64,000 bases of DNA. Source: Paracidovorax citrulli (GTDB taxonomy: Bacteria; Pseudomonadota; Gammaproteobacteria; Burkholderiales; Burkholderiaceae_C). The notes beneath the pieces are model-generated. The model had not been told where the DNA came from and made no database searches. It worked only from the letters and a program-made list of their open reading frames with translations. The stretch covers positions 1-64,000 of the forward strand of contig NZ_FNEY01000027.1 in assembly GCF_900100305.1 (NCBI RefSeq). The letters are read 5' to 3'. A program made the translations under genes and the position numbers. Each line of letters starts with the position of its first letter. Within the stretch, counting starts at the first letter, position 1. Shown here piece by piece: positions 8,823 to 18,413 of this stretch.

Positions 8823-9926
8823 ATGGTTAAACCCCTGCGCATCCTGCATCTCGAAGATTCCCTTGCGGACCATGCTTTGGCATGTATTACGTTGCGCCGC
8901 GCCAACGGGATGTATGAAATTCGCCACGCAGACACGATGGAATCCTTCGTGGCCTGGCTGGATGCGGAGCGATTCGATCTCGTCCTCGCCGACTACCGGC
9001 TGCCGGGCTTCACGGCGCTGGATGCATGGCGCTGGGTGAGCGAGCGCGGCGAGCCCCCGCCCTTCGTGCTGCTGTCCGGCGCCATCGGCGAGGCCGCCGC
9101 CGTGGATGCGATGCGCCTGGGCATGGCGGACTACCTCCTGAAGGACGACATGGCCCGGCTGCCGCACGTGATCGGTCGCGCCATCGAGGTGCATGAGGCA
9201 CGCAGGGCGCGGGAGCAGGCGGTGCGCGACCTCGCGGCATCGGAGAGACAGCTGGCGGAACTGACCGAGCACCTGCAGATTTCCATCGAGCGGGAGCGTG
9301 CGGCGATCGCCCGCGAGATCCACGACGACATCGGCGGTGCCCTGACGGCGGTGCGCTTCGACGTGGGGTGGATCGCACGGCACTCCACGGAACCGGCGGT
9401 GCTCGGCCATGCCGGCAGCGCGACGGAGATGCTGCAGCATGCCATCGAGGCGAGCCAGCGCATCATGATGAATCTGCGCCCGCCCATCCTCGACCAGGGG
9501 TTGGTGGCCGCGGTGCAGTGGCTGGCCGAGAGCTTCGAGCGCCGCACGGGCATTCCCACCCGGCTGCATTCCAGTCGCGATGCGATCGAGGTGCCGGGCG
9601 ACGTGCAGCTGGTGGCCTACCGCACGGCGCAGGAGGCCCTGACCAACGTATCGAAATACGCACAGGCCAGCCAGGTGTCGATCGACCTCTCGGACAGCGA
9701 GCGCGTGCTGACGCTGGAGGTGACGGACAATGGCTGCGGCATGGAACCTGCCATGCGGAACAAGCCGAAGTCCTTCGGGCTCAAGGGCCTGCAGGAACGG
9801 GCGAGAACGGTCGGAGGGTGGCTGGACATCAGCAGCCAGCCGGGACGCGGCACCTCGGTCATCGTGTCGATCCCGCTGGAGCCGCAGGACAGCCAGGGCG
9901 CCGAGGACCCAGGAGAATTGCCATGA
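8823..9926 (+). CDS. Receiver-histidine kinase fusion (HisKA_3 type)
   Basis: This protein is about 367 residues, cytoplasmic and without membrane segments. An N-terminal receiver (LEDS acidic pocket, D in VLADYRLPG, terminal K in LLKDD) is followed by a coiled-coil helix. A NarX/DegS-type kinase core comes next, with phospho-histidine in AREIHDDIGGALTAVR, an N-box-like AYRTAQEALTNVSKYA, DNGCGM and GLKGLQERA. The ATG at 8823 has AGGAG 3 bases upstream and is preferred over the in-frame codon at 8763. It overlaps the regulator gene by ATGA, so the two form a pair. Because the input domain is a receiver and not a sensor, it probably takes phosphate or a binding signal from another kinase, possibly CheA next door (inference). 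Confidence 0.85.
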   Translation: MVKPLRILHLEDSLADHALACITLRRANGMYEIRHADTMESFVAWLDAERFDLVLADYRLPGFTALDAWRWVSERGEPPPFVLLSGAIGEAAAVDAMRLGMADYLLKDDMARLPHVIGRAIEVHEARRAREQAVRDLAASERQLAELTEHLQISIERERAAIAREIHDDIGGALTAVRFDVGWIARHSTEPAVLGHAGSATEMLQHAIEASQRIMMNLRPPILDQGLVAAVQWLAESFERRTGIPTRLHSSRDAIEVPGDVQLVAYRTAQEALTNVSKYAQASQVSIDLSDSERVLTLEVTDNGCGMEPAMRNKPKSFGLKGLQERARTVGGWLDISSQPGRGTSVIVSIPLEPQDSQGAEDPGELP

Positions 9927-10552
9927 TCCACGTCGTGCTGTGCGACGACCATGCCGTGCTGCGGCGCGGCATCCGCGACACGCTCACCGAAGCGCCGGAC
10001 ATCCAGGTGACCGGGGAGGCCGGCGGCTATTCGGAGCTGCGCGAGATCCTGCGCAAGGCACCCTGCGATGTGCTGCTGCTGGACCTGAACATGCCGGGCC
10101 GCAGCGGGCTGGAGGTGTTGAGCAGCCTGAAGGAAACGGATTCGGCCATCAAGGTACTCGTGGTGTCGATGTATCCCGAGGACCAGTACGCCCTGCGCTG
10201 CCTCCGGGCGGGGGCGCAGGGCTATGCCAACAAGGCCGGCGATCCCATGGAGCTGATCGAGGCCGTCCGCACCGTGATGAAGGGCCGCAAGTACCTGACG
10301 CCCGAGGTGGCGCAGATGCTCGCGGACAGCCTGGCGCAACCCGCGCCCGAACTTCCCCACGAGGCCCTGTCCGAGCGCGAACTCCAGACGCTGGTGAAGA
10401 TCGCGTCCGGCAAGCGGCTTTCGGACATCGCGGAAGAGCTCATGCTGAGTCCGAAGACCGTGAGCGTGTACCGCTCGCGCGTGCTGGAGAAGCTCAAGCT
10501 CAGCAACAACGCCGAACTGACGGTGTACGCCATCCGCAACCAGCTGGTGTGA
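9923..10552 (+). CDS. NarL/FixJ-type response regulator
   Basis: This 209-residue protein has an N-terminal receiver (CDDH, phospho-acceptor in LLLDLNMPGRSG, K in YANKAGD) and a C-terminal LuxR-type helix-turn-helix (LSERELQTLVKIASGK, LSPKTVSVYRSRVLEKL). It is the cognate partner of the overlapping kinase gene, with AGGAGA just upstream of its ATG. It sits between the che and fli operons, so it may regulate motility or a coordinated lifestyle switch, but nothing in the sequence fixes its targets. It ends 15 bases before the convergent fliR stop. Confidence 0.88.
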   Translation: MIHVVLCDDHAVLRRGIRDTLTEAPDIQVTGEAGGYSELREILRKAPCDVLLLDLNMPGRSGLEVLSSLKETDSAIKVLVVSMYPEDQYALRCLRAGAQGYANKAGDPMELIEAVRTVMKGRKYLTPEVAQMLADSLAQPAPELPHEALSERELQTLVKIASGKRLSDIAEELMLSPKTVSVYRSRVLEKLKLSNNAELTVYAIRNQLV

Positions 10553-10567
10553 CGCCCCGCCGTCCGG

Positions 10568-11338
10568 TTACCGCTGCGAGGCGAAGAGGTCGATGGATTG
10601 CTGCATGAGGGTGAGCACCGGTTGCTCGAGCATGGGCAGCGTGGCGGCGATCCCCAACAGCCCGACCGTCAGGGTCACCGGAAACCCCACCGCATAGATG
10701 TTCATCTGCGGCGCCACCCGGGAGATCACGCCGAGGGCCAGGTTGACGAACATCAGCAGCGCGATCATGGGCAGGGCGATCCAGAGCGCACTGGAGAACA
10801 GCGACGCGCCGAGTTCGTGCAGGCGCATCTGGCCGATCGACTGCAGGAAATTGCCGTCCACCGGAAAGCTGTCGAAGCTCTTCACCACGGCCATGAGCAC
10901 CATGAGGTGGCCGTTGATGACCACGAAGAGCAGCATGGCCATGTGGCCGAAGAAGCGGCCCACCGCGCTGACCTGCCCGCTCGTGGAGGGATCGAAGAAG
11001 GACGCGAAGTTGAGCCCCATCTGCAGGCCGACGACCTCGCCCGCCAGCTCGACCGCGGTGAATACCAGCCGTACGGCGAAGCCGACCGACATGCCGACCG
11101 CCACCTGCTGGGCGACCGCGCCGAGCGCTTCGCGGCCGTTGACGCTGACGACGGGCTGGTCGGGCAGCACGGCCTGCGCGCACACGGCCACCAGGAAGGC
11201 CAGCCCGACCTTGGCCCGGACGGGGATGCTGCGCATGGAGAACACCGGCGCGACCATGAAGACGGCCAGGACCCGCAGGAACGGCCACAGCACCGGCGAG
11301 AGCCAGGCCATGATCTGCGCCTCGGAGAAGGTGATCAC
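10568..11338 (-). CDS. fliR: Flagellar export gate protein FliR
   Basis: FliR, with FliP and FliQ, forms the membrane export gate of the flagellar type III apparatus. The 256-residue protein has about six hydrophobic segments, opening with FSEAQIMAWLSPVLWPFLRVLAVFMVAPVFS and containing PVRAKVGLAFLVAV, typical of the family. It is the last gene of the fli operon, 7 bases after fliQ. The C-terminus MQQSIDLFASQR is hydrophilic as expected. Confidence 0.95.
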   Translation of the reverse strand: MITFSEAQIMAWLSPVLWPFLRVLAVFMVAPVFSMRSIPVRAKVGLAFLVAVCAQAVLPDQPVVSVNGREALGAVAQQVAVGMSVGFAVRLVFTAVELAGEVVGLQMGLNFASFFDPSTSGQVSAVGRFFGHMAMLLFVVINGHLMVLMAVVKSFDSFPVDGNFLQSIGQMRLHELGASLFSSALWIALPMIALLMFVNLALGVISRVAPQMNIYAVGFPVTLTVGLLGIAATLPMLEQPVLTLMQQSIDLFASQR

Positions 11339-11345
11339 GCGGCGC

Positions 11346-11615
11346 TCAGGTGACGACGGAGGGAATGGATTCGATGGTGCGCCGGATGTAGTCCACCAGC
11401 GAGGTGATCATCCAGGGGCCCACGACCGCGAACACGACCATGGCGGCGATGAGCTTGGGCACGAAGGCGAGCGTGGCCTCGTGGATCTGGGTGACGGCCT
11501 GGAAGATGCTGACGAGCAGTCCGACCACCATGACCACGCCCAGCACGGGCATGGACACCATGAGGAGCAGCGTGAGCGCGTCGCGCCCCACCGTCAGGAC
11601 CATTTGGGAGGTCAT
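11346..11615 (-). CDS. fliQ: Flagellar export gate protein FliQ
   Basis: This is an 89-residue protein with two transmembrane helices (residues about 13-40 and 52-76), the standard FliQ size and topology. Family features include the LLVSIFQAVTQIHEATLAFVPKL segment. It lies between fliP and fliR with 22 and 7 base gaps and works with them in the FliPQR gate. Confidence 0.96.
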   Translation of the reverse strand: MTSQMVLTVGRDALTLLLMVSMPVLGVVMVVGLLVSIFQAVTQIHEATLAFVPKLIAAMVVFAVVGPWMITSLVDYIRRTIESIPSVVT

Positions 11616-11637
11616 GGAAAACTCCTTCGCGTTCGCG

Positions 11638-12441
11638 TCAGGTCACGAAGCTGGCGGCCAGGGAGCCGAGCAGCAGGTTCCAGCCGTCCGCCAGCACGAA
11701 CAGCATCAGCTTGAAAGGCAGCGCCACCAGCACCGGGGACAGCATCATCATGCCCAGCGACATGAGGATGCTGGAGACCACCATGTCGATGACCAGGAAC
11801 GGGATGAAGATCATGAACCCGATCTGGAAGGCCGACTTGAGTTCGCTGGTGACGAACGCGGGCACGAGGACGCGCATGGGCGCGGTCTCCGCCGTGGCCC
11901 CGGACGGCAGCTTGGCGAGCCGGGCGAACAGGGCGAAGTCCGACTGGCGGGTCTGCTTGAGCATGAAGGAGCGCATGGGCGCCTCCGCGCGCTCTACGGC
12001 CTGCTCGAAGGTGATCGTGTTGTTGCTGTAGGGCAGGTAGGCGTCCGCGTAGACGCGGTCGAACGTGGGGCCCATGACGAAGAACGTCAGGAACAGCGAC
12101 AGGCCGATGATGACCTGGTTGGGCGGGGCGGACTGCGTGCCGATCGCCTGGCGGATCAGCGACAGCACGATGACGATGCGGGTGAAGCCCGTCATCATGA
12201 GCAGCACGGCTGGCAGGAAGGACAGCGCCGTGAAGAACAGCAGGGTCTGGATGGGCACCGAATAGCTGGTTCCGCCCGCGCCGGAGCCGATGAGGACCGG
12301 CAGGCTGCCGCCTCCGGCGGCCTGCGCCCAGGCGGAAGGGACCAGCGCCATCCAGGCGAGCGCGACCGCCACGGCCATGCCGGCGTGCCGCGGCCGGACG
12401 GCAACGGAGCGCGCAGCCTCAGCCATGCGAAGCGGGCGCAT
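11638..12441 (-). CDS. fliP: Flagellar export gate protein FliP
   Basis: The 267-residue FliP has a cleavable-looking N-terminal signal (hydrophobic MAVAVALAWMALVPSAWA, cleavage probably before QAAGGG near residue 40). Core motifs follow: LSFLPAVLLMMTGFTRIVIVLSLIRQAIGTQSAPPNQVI and LLASLAASFVT-type C-terminal helices. It forms the FliPQR export channel. The start overlaps the end of fliO by 23 bases; an ATG at 12426 is an alternative start. Confidence 0.95.
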   Translation of the reverse strand: MRPLRMAEAARSVAVRPRHAGMAVAVALAWMALVPSAWAQAAGGGSLPVLIGSGAGGTSYSVPIQTLLFFTALSFLPAVLLMMTGFTRIVIVLSLIRQAIGTQSAPPNQVIIGLSLFLTFFVMGPTFDRVYADAYLPYSNNTITFEQAVERAEAPMRSFMLKQTRQSDFALFARLAKLPSGATAETAPMRVLVPAFVTSELKSAFQIGFMIFIPFLVIDMVVSSILMSLGMMMLSPVLVALPFKLMLFVLADGWNLLLGSLAASFVT

Positions 12442-12811
12442 CCTGGCGCCGGGTAGCCGCAGCCATCTCGCCGGCGAAGGATGCGGGCGGTGGCACGTGG
12501 ACCTGGGACGACGCCCCCGCGGCCGACGGATGGATCACGTGCAGGCACTGGACCTGCTGGGCCGTGACGCCCAGCACCAGCCAGACGCGCTGATGGTCCG
12601 GCCCGACCTCCACCGTCACGACCCGCTGCTGGGGACCGACCGGCACGGCGGAGAGCACCTTGGCCGCCGCGCCCGGGCCCGCGCCCGGGGCGCCGGCCTG
12701 GCGTTGCTGCAGGCGGCGGATGAGCCAGGGCAGCAGCGCCACCGCAGCGATGAACAGGACGACGACGACCAGGGTCTGCGCCATGCCGGCGCCCGAGGCG
12801 GCGTTATCCAC
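12419..12811 (-). CDS. fliO: Flagellar biosynthesis protein FliO
   Basis: This 130-residue protein has one N-terminal membrane helix (TLVVVVLFIAAVALLPWLIRRLQQRQ, about 13-38), then a small conserved domain (VGPQQRVVTVEVGPDHQRVWLVLGVTAQQVQCLHVI) and a Pro/Ala-rich tail. FliO assists assembly of the FliP ring. FliO is poorly conserved, so the call rests on size, topology and position between fliN and fliP. It overlaps both neighbours. Confidence 0.88.
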   Translation of the reverse strand: MDNAASGAGMAQTLVVVVLFIAAVALLPWLIRRLQQRQAGAPGAGPGAAAKVLSAVPVGPQQRVVTVEVGPDHQRVWLVLGVTAQQVQCLHVIHPSAAGASSQVHVPPPASFAGEMAAATRRQDAPASHG

Positions 12812-13250
12812 GGCTCACGCGGCGCAGCCGCTCCGAAGGCGTGACCACGTCGGTCAGCCGGATGCCGAACTTGTCGTTGACCACCACGACCTCGCCCTGG
12901 GCGATCAGGTAGCCGTTGACCAGCACGTCCATGGGTTCGCCGGCCAGGGCGTCGAGCTCGACGACGGATCCCTGCGCCAGCTGCAGGATGTACTTGATGG
13001 GCACCTTGGTACGGCCCAGTTCCACGGACAACTGGACGGGGATGTCCAGCACCATGTTGATGTCGTTGACCGGCGCCTCGTTGCTCGAGGAGAACGGGCG
13101 CACGGGCTCGCCCGCGAGGGGGCCGCCCTGGTCCACGGGCTGCGACTCGTCGGAGCTCTTCTGCTCCTCCAGCGCTTCGGCCCAGCCGGCGAACGGATCG
13201 TCCGCCGCGCTCTTGCCGTCGTTGTCGTTGCTGTCGCCTTCAGTTGACAT
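12804..13250 (-). CDS. fliN: Flagellar switch protein FliN
   Basis: FliN is a C-ring component of the motor switch and also a docking site for the FliH-FliI export ATPase. The 148-residue protein has an acidic, disordered N-terminal half and a C-terminal SpoA domain (DIPVQLSVELGRTKVPIKYILQLAQGSVVELD ... VNDKFGIRLTDV). It overlaps fliM by 11 bases and fliO by 8. Confidence 0.96.
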   Translation of the reverse strand: MSTEGDSNDNDGKSAADDPFAGWAEALEEQKSSDESQPVDQGGPLAGEPVRPFSSSNEAPVNDINMVLDIPVQLSVELGRTKVPIKYILQLAQGSVVELDALAGEPMDVLVNGYLIAQGEVVVVNDKFGIRLTDVVTPSERLRRVSRG

Positions 13251-14244
13251 TCTTTTCTCCCAGCCAGTTCAGATCGGGGTTGCGCAGGCACTCCTCGATG
13301 CGGATGGCGTACTTGGAATTGTGCGTGCCGTACTGGCACTCGAAGATGGGCACGCCCCCGATCGACGCCTGGATGCGTGGCTCGCGGTCGAGCTCGATGA
13401 AATCGCCGGGCTTCATGGCGAGAAGTTGCTCGACGGTGGCGTCGGCCCGGGCCAGTTCGGCCACGAGGGTCACTTCCGCGGCCTGGATCTCGCGCGTCAG
13501 CACGCGCACCCAGCGGCGATCGACTTCGATCGAATCACCCTGCGTCGAAGAATAGAGCACGTCGCGGATCGGCTCCAGGGTCGCGTAGGGCATGCAGATG
13601 TGGATGGCCCCCGACAGATCGCCGATCTCGAGCTGGAAGGCGGTGGACACCACGATCTCGCTCGGGGTGGCGATATTCGCGAACTGCGGCTGCATCTCGG
13701 AGCGCTGGTATTCCAGCTCCAGCGGGTAGATGCCGTGCCAGGCCTTCTTGTATTCGGCGCAGATCACGTCCACCAGGCGGTTGATGACGCGCTGCTCGGT
13801 GGGGGAAAAATCCCGGCCCTCGATGCGGGTCTGGAACTTGCCCACGCCGCCGTAGAGCGTGTCGATGATGCCGAACACGAGGGACGGCTCGCAGACGATC
13901 AGTCCGCTGCCGCGCAGCGGCCGGATGGCCACGATGTTGAAGTTGGTGGGCACCGCCAGCTCGCGCAGGAAGGCGCTGTAGCGCTGCACGGACACTGTTC
14001 CCACCGAGATCTCGGGGCTGCGGCGGATGAAGTTGAACAGGCCGATGCGGAAATTGCGCGCGAACCGCTCGTTGACGATTTCCATCGTCGGCATGCGGCC
14101 ACGGACGATGCGCTCCTGGCTGGAGATGTCGTAGTTGCGGATGGCACCGGTGTCCGCCGCTTCCTCCACGGACTTCTGGCTCTCGCCGGTGACGCCTTCC
14201 AGCAGGGCATCGACTTCTTCCTGGGAAAGGAATGACTCGCTCAT
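13240..14244 (-). CDS. fliM: Flagellar switch protein FliM
   Basis: The 334-residue FliM binds CheY-P and sets motor direction. The N-terminal CheY-binding peptide is clear (SFLSQEEVDALLEGV, residues 4-18). The middle domain contains TMEIVNERFARNFRIGLFNFI and the C-terminal SpoA domain contains LLAMKPGDFIELD. The gene lies 19 bases after fliL in the fli operon. Confidence 0.97.
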   Translation of the reverse strand: MSESFLSQEEVDALLEGVTGESQKSVEEAADTGAIRNYDISSQERIVRGRMPTMEIVNERFARNFRIGLFNFIRRSPEISVGTVSVQRYSAFLRELAVPTNFNIVAIRPLRGSGLIVCEPSLVFGIIDTLYGGVGKFQTRIEGRDFSPTEQRVINRLVDVICAEYKKAWHGIYPLELEYQRSEMQPQFANIATPSEIVVSTAFQLEIGDLSGAIHICMPYATLEPIRDVLYSSTQGDSIEVDRRWVRVLTREIQAAEVTLVAELARADATVEQLLAMKPGDFIELDREPRIQASIGGVPIFECQYGTHNSKYAIRIEECLRNPDLNWLGEKNVN

Positions 14245-14263
14245 GGGGAAATCTCCTGCCGGG

Positions 14264-14851
14264 TCACTGGATGATGAAACTGGAGAAGAGCACTTGCCGC
14301 ACCGGATTGTTGTCGCCCCTGGGGCGCGGGGCCTCTTCGCCGTCCTCTTCCTCGTCGCTGGCGGGCCGCTTGCGGGGCTTGGGCACGGTGTAGCCCAGGG
14401 GTTTGGACACCTCGCGGCGGATGTCCACGGCCAGCTTTTCCTTGCCTTCGCGGCCGAGGAGTTCCTGGGCGGTGCGCTGAGACACCAGCATCAGGATCGC
14501 GCTGCGGATGCTGGGCAGATACTGCTTGACCAGTTCGGACGTCTTGGCATCCGCCAGTTCCAGCGTGATGCCGATCTGGGCGAAGCGCTCGCCACCGGGG
14601 TCGGCGAGGTTCACGACCATGTTCTCGATGGGCAGGAAAGTGGGGGCCACCTTGGGCGCGGCAGGCGCGGCGGCCTTGGCGTGGCCTCCGCCGCCGCCCT
14701 CCTCGTCCTCGTCGCCATGGCTGCGTTTGGAGAGGAAGAACCAGGCGGCGCCACCGCCGGCCAGCACCAGCACCGCGACGATGGCGATGATGAGGACCAG
14801 CTTCTTGCTTTTCGGCTTGGCGGCGGCCGCGGCAGGAGGGTTGGCAGACAC
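14264..14851 (-). CDS. fliL: Flagellar basal-body protein FliL
   Basis: FliL is a single-pass inner membrane protein around the stators. The start is taken as the GTG at 14851 (VSANPPAAAAA), which has AAGGA at a good distance; the frame stays open to 14932 but the added residues are not FliL-like. This gives 195 residues: a short cytoplasmic Lys-rich segment, a membrane helix (KLVLIIAIVAVLVLAGGGAAWFF), an Asp/Glu/Gly linker, then the periplasmic domain with VVNLADPGGERFAQIGITLEL. The 205-base gap upstream separates it from fliK, and AATAAT on the minus strand at 14959-14964 could be a -10. Confidence 0.93.
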   Translation of the reverse strand: MSANPPAAAAAKPKSKKLVLIIAIVAVLVLAGGGAAWFFLSKRSHGDEDEEGGGGGHAKAAAPAAPKVAPTFLPIENMVVNLADPGGERFAQIGITLELADAKTSELVKQYLPSIRSAILMLVSQRTAQELLGREGKEKLAVDIRREVSKPLGYTVPKPRKRPASDEEEDGEEAPRPRGDNNPVRQVLFSSFIIQ

Positions 14852-15056
14852 GTTGGGTTTCCTTGCGCAACGGATTCGGTGGAGAGGGGCCGGCCGGGGC
14901 CGGGCACCCTGGAAGGCTTTCCCGCACTCCATCGAGCGCAGACCTTCCGCTAGGGGCCATTATTGGATACCGGCGCGGCGGATAATAGCCAGAATAGCGG
15001 CGGAAAGGCCGTCTTTCCAGCGGTTGCGCAAGCCCTCCCCGGACTCCCGCACGTGC

Positions 15057-16490
15057 TCAGGCGAAGACGTCCAGGGCGCGGTCCGGACGGGATGCGGGCC
15101 GGGGGATGTCGCCAGCCCCTTGCGCGCCACCTCCGGCCGCCTGCACGCGGCCGATGCGCGCACCGCCCTCGCCACGCCCGGACGGCCGCCCCGAGGCGTC
15201 GCCCCCCGCGCCCGCCCCGGACTGCCCGATGGACACGCCCGCGAGCTCCAGGCCTTCTCCGCGCAGCAGTTCGCGCAGCTGGGCCACGCTGGTGTCCAGC
15301 ATGTCCCGGGTCTGGGACTGGTCGCTGCGGAATGCGACATGGGCCTCGTTGCCCGTCAGCGACACGGACACCTCGACCGGCTGGCCGTCCCGGTCGATCG
15401 TGAGTTCGGCATTCTGCGTCTTCTGGTGCACCCAGTAGGCCACCTGTTCGGCGATCTGGTCTTCCATGGGAATCTGCGAGGGGTCCGCCACGCCGGCCGC
15501 CCCGTCCCCGGCCGCATCCGCGGCGAAGGAGCCCGACGCCTGCGAGCCATCCGGAGATGCCGGCACCACGGCACGATCCATGCCCAGAGAGGCCGACACA
15601 GCCGCATCCGCCCGCCCGCCCGCCTGCGGGGTCAGGTCCTGCAGGGCACCGCCCACGGCGGAGGCCGCCATCATGGAGGATTCGCCGCCACGCGGGGCGG
15701 CCTGCAGCCCGGCGGTGAAGCCCGCATCGCGGCGGTCCGGCTGCGCGGTCGCCCCTGCCGACGCGGAGGATGCAGAGGCCACGGCCTGGGCCAGGACATG
15801 CGCGCCGGGAAGCTCCCCGTCCTTGCCGCCCAGGACTGGGACCATCAGTCCGCCGGCGCTGGCGCCGGCCGTCTCGGATGCGGAACCGGCCGTGCCGCCC
15901 ATGGCGGCGTGCCCGGACCGCGCCGTCCCGCCCCGGGAAGCGGCGAAGGCCTTGCCGGCCGCATTGGCCGCCGCCCCGGAAAGATCGGCGGCGCCATCGA
16001 TGAGTGCCGTCTGGCCCACCAGGCTGCTAGCGTCCATCAGCCCCGCAGGCCGGAGCGCCTGCGCCAGGGAGCCGCCTGCCCCGCCGCCCGGGGAGCCCGC
16101 CGCGGCAGGCCAGGCCCCGGCAGTGCCGCCCGGAACCAGGCCCTGCAGCGCCATGGCCAGCGGATCCATGCCGGGCAGCCCCGATGCGCCCGCGGCATTG
16201 CCCGCCGCCGCGCCGGATGCGAGTGCATCGCCAGCCATCGCATCACCGGCCAGGGCGGCGCCCAGGCCATTGTCCGCGCCCGGCAGCGCACCGGCACCGG
16301 TAGCGTCCAGCCCGGCCCCGAGCGATGCCAGCAGCAGCGAAAAACCGCCCTGCCCACCGGCGGCGTCGGTGCCGGCATCCGCGGCGGTTGCGTTGCCGGC
16401 CTTGCCGGCGCCCCGCGCGCCCCGCGATTCGTGGGTTGCGTGGGCCGAAGACGGCGCGCGGGCCGTGCGGTTCTGGATGTCGTTGGTCAT
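15057..16490 (-). CDS. fliK: Flagellar hook-length control protein FliK
   Basis: FliK measures hook length and switches export specificity. The 477-residue protein is very rich in Ala and Gly through the first 350 residues, as beta-type FliKs are. It has the conserved C-terminal domain with ELTIDRDGQPVEVSVSLTGNEAHVAFRSDQSQTRDMLDTSVAQLRELLRGEGLEL (about 375-430). A disordered Gly/Arg tail follows. The gene overlaps fliJ by 4 bases. Confidence 0.9.
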   Translation of the reverse strand: MTNDIQNRTARAPSSAHATHESRGARGAGKAGNATAADAGTDAAGGQGGFSLLLASLGAGLDATGAGALPGADNGLGAALAGDAMAGDALASGAAAGNAAGASGLPGMDPLAMALQGLVPGGTAGAWPAAAGSPGGGAGGSLAQALRPAGLMDASSLVGQTALIDGAADLSGAAANAAGKAFAASRGGTARSGHAAMGGTAGSASETAGASAGGLMVPVLGGKDGELPGAHVLAQAVASASSASAGATAQPDRRDAGFTAGLQAAPRGGESSMMAASAVGGALQDLTPQAGGRADAAVSASLGMDRAVVPASPDGSQASGSFAADAAGDGAAGVADPSQIPMEDQIAEQVAYWVHQKTQNAELTIDRDGQPVEVSVSLTGNEAHVAFRSDQSQTRDMLDTSVAQLRELLRGEGLELAGVSIGQSGAGAGGDASGRPSGRGEGGARIGRVQAAGGGAQGAGDIPRPASRPDRALDVFA

Positions 16491-16969
16491 GATGATGGCT
16501 CCTCTGGCCCGCCAGGGCCCTGCCCCGTGACCGGGGCCTTTCCGAAACGCAGCGCGGCGCGCTCGTCCGTCTGTTTCTGCTCCCGCCGCGCCTCGGCCTG
16601 GGCCAGGTCGTGGCGCCGCCGCTCCACCACCTTGCGCAGCGCCGCGACGCGCAGCTCGGCCTGCAGCAATGCCTGGCCCGCGGCACGTACGCGGCCTTCC
16701 TGCTCGCCGATCACGCTGCTCTGCACGCCCATGGCATGCCCGAGGCGGTCCATGAACTGGTAGTGGTGGTACATGACCTCCGGCTTGACCGTGGCGTCGG
16801 CGCGCATGCCCCAGCGCCCTTCCGTCTCGTGCGCGTACCCTTGAAGCTGCTGCAGTTGCGCTTCGGACGCGCTCCGGGCACGCTGAAGGTCCTGCAGGGC
16901 CTGGCGCGCGGCGTCCCGCTGGCGCTCCGCCATCTCGACGGCGACCAGGAAGGCATTGAGAGAGGCCAT
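16487..16969 (-). CDS. fliJ: Flagellar export stalk protein FliJ
   Basis: This 160-residue, almost entirely helical coiled-coil protein is rich in Glu, Arg, Gln and Ala, the expected profile of FliJ, the central stalk of the FliI ATPase ring. It starts MASLNAFLVAVEMAERQRDAARQAL. Its position between fliI and fliK is diagnostic; sequence conservation in this family is low. It overlaps fliK by 4 bases. Confidence 0.88.
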   Translation of the reverse strand: MASLNAFLVAVEMAERQRDAARQALQDLQRARSASEAQLQQLQGYAHETEGRWGMRADATVKPEVMYHHYQFMDRLGHAMGVQSSVIGEQEGRVRAAGQALLQAELRVAALRKVVERRRHDLAQAEARREQKQTDERAALRFGKAPVTGQGPGGPEEPSS

Positions 16970-16988
16970 GGCAGTACCGCTCCCCGGG

Positions 16989-18413
16989 TCAGGCCTGCGG
17001 GCCCAGTACGGCCGCCATGGCGTGCAGGCTGTCCTGCATGGGCGCGGCCTCGAACATGTTCTGCTGCAGGAAGGCGGCCATCGCCGGCTGCAGGCGGATG
17101 GCCTCGTCCAGCGCCGGGTCGGAGCCGCTCATGTAGGCGCCGACCTGGATCAGGTCGCGGCTCTTCTGGTAGCGCGAATACACCGCGCGGAACCGCCGCG
17201 CGAGGTCGAAATGCTCGCGCGAGGCCACGTTGTGCATGACCCGCGACGCGGACTGCTCGATGTCGATCGCCGGGAAATGCCCGGTTTCCGCCAGCGCGCG
17301 GGACAGCACGATGTGGCCGTCGAGGATGGCGCGGGCCGAGTCGGCGATGGGATCCTGCTGGTCGTCCCCTTCGGAGAGGACGGTATAGAAGGCGGTGATG
17401 GAGCCCACGCCGTGCAAGCCGTTGCCGCTGCGCTCGACCAGCGCCGGCAGCTTGGCGAAGCAGCTCGGCGGATAGCCCTTGGTGGCCGGCGGCTCGCCGA
17501 TGGCGAGCGCGATCTCGCGCTGGGCCATGGCATAGCGGGTGAGCGAATCCATGAGCAGCAGCACATGCTTGCCCTTGTCCCGGAAATGCTCGGCGATGGC
17601 CGTCGCATAGGCGGCGCCCTGCATGCGCAGCAGCGGCGGCGCATCGGCCGGAGCGGCGACCACCACGGCCCGCTCGCGGTCCTGCTCGCCCAGGATGTCC
17701 TCCACGAATTCCTTGACCTCGCGGCCGCGCTCGCCGATGAGGCCCACGACGATGACGTCGGCCTGGGTATAGCGGGCCATCATGCCGAGCAGCACGCTCT
17801 TGCCGACGCCGGATCCCGCGAAAAGCCCCAGGCGCTGCCCGCGGCCCACGGTCAGCAGCGCGTTGATCGCCCGCACGCCGGTGTCCAGCATCTGGCGCAC
17901 GGGATCGCGGTCCATGGCGTTGATCTGGCGCCGGTCCATGGGCTCGGATGAAACGTCCTGCACGGGCCCGCCATGGTCGAGCGGCAGGCCCTGCGAGTCC
18001 ACGACGCGGCCCAGCAGGCCGTCGCCCATGGGCAGGCGCAGGATGCCCGCGGCCGTTGACGGCCGGGTGGAATCGCACAGGCGCGGCACGGGTACATAGG
18101 GCGCGGCCGGTACCACGCTCGCGCCGCTGGACAGGCCGTGGATATCGCCCGCGGGCATCAGGAAGGCCCGGTCGCCCGAGAAGCCGACGACTTCCGCCAG
18201 CACGGCCTCGTGGCCCGGCATCTGCACCAGGCATTGCGATCCCACGGGGACGCGGATGCCCGCGGCCTCCAGGACGAGCCCGGTCAGCCGGGTGAGGGTG
18301 CCGCGGGTTTCCAGCGCCGTGCCCTCGGCCAGGCGCGCGCGCGCGCCGGACAGGAACGCATCCCAGGGCGAATCCTGCAGTGGCGGATCCGACACGGCGG
18401 CACTGTCAGCCAT
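16989..18413 (-). CDS. fliI: Flagellum-specific ATPase FliI
   Basis: FliI is the F1-beta-like hexameric ATPase that energises substrate release from chaperones at the export gate. The protein is 474 residues from the ATG at 18413 ([11 protein letters not shown]); the frame stays open upstream but that part is antisense to fliH. Motifs include Walker [31 protein letters not shown] and Walker [18 protein letters not shown]. The gene overlaps fliH by 8 bases and is followed by fliJ. Confidence 0.95.
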   Translation of the reverse strand: MADSAAVSDPPLQDSPWDAFLSGARARLAEGTALETRGTLTRLTGLVLEAAGIRVPVGSQCLVQMPGHEAVLAEVVGFSGDRAFLMPAGDIHGLSSGASVVPAAPYVPVPRLCDSTRPSTAAGILRLPMGDGLLGRVVDSQGLPLDHGGPVQDVSSEPMDRRQINAMDRDPVRQMLDTGVRAINALLTVGRGQRLGLFAGSGVGKSVLLGMMARYTQADVIVVGLIGERGREVKEFVEDILGEQDRERAVVVAAPADAPPLLRMQGAAYATAIAEHFRDKGKHVLLLMDSLTRYAMAQREIALAIGEPPATKGYPPSCFAKLPALVERSGNGLHGVGSITAFYTVLSEGDDQQDPIADSARAILDGHIVLSRALAETGHFPAIDIEQSASRVMHNVASREHFDLARRFRAVYSRYQKSRDLIQVGAYMSGSDPALDEAIRLQPAMAAFLQQNMFEAAPMQDSLHAMAAVLGPQA

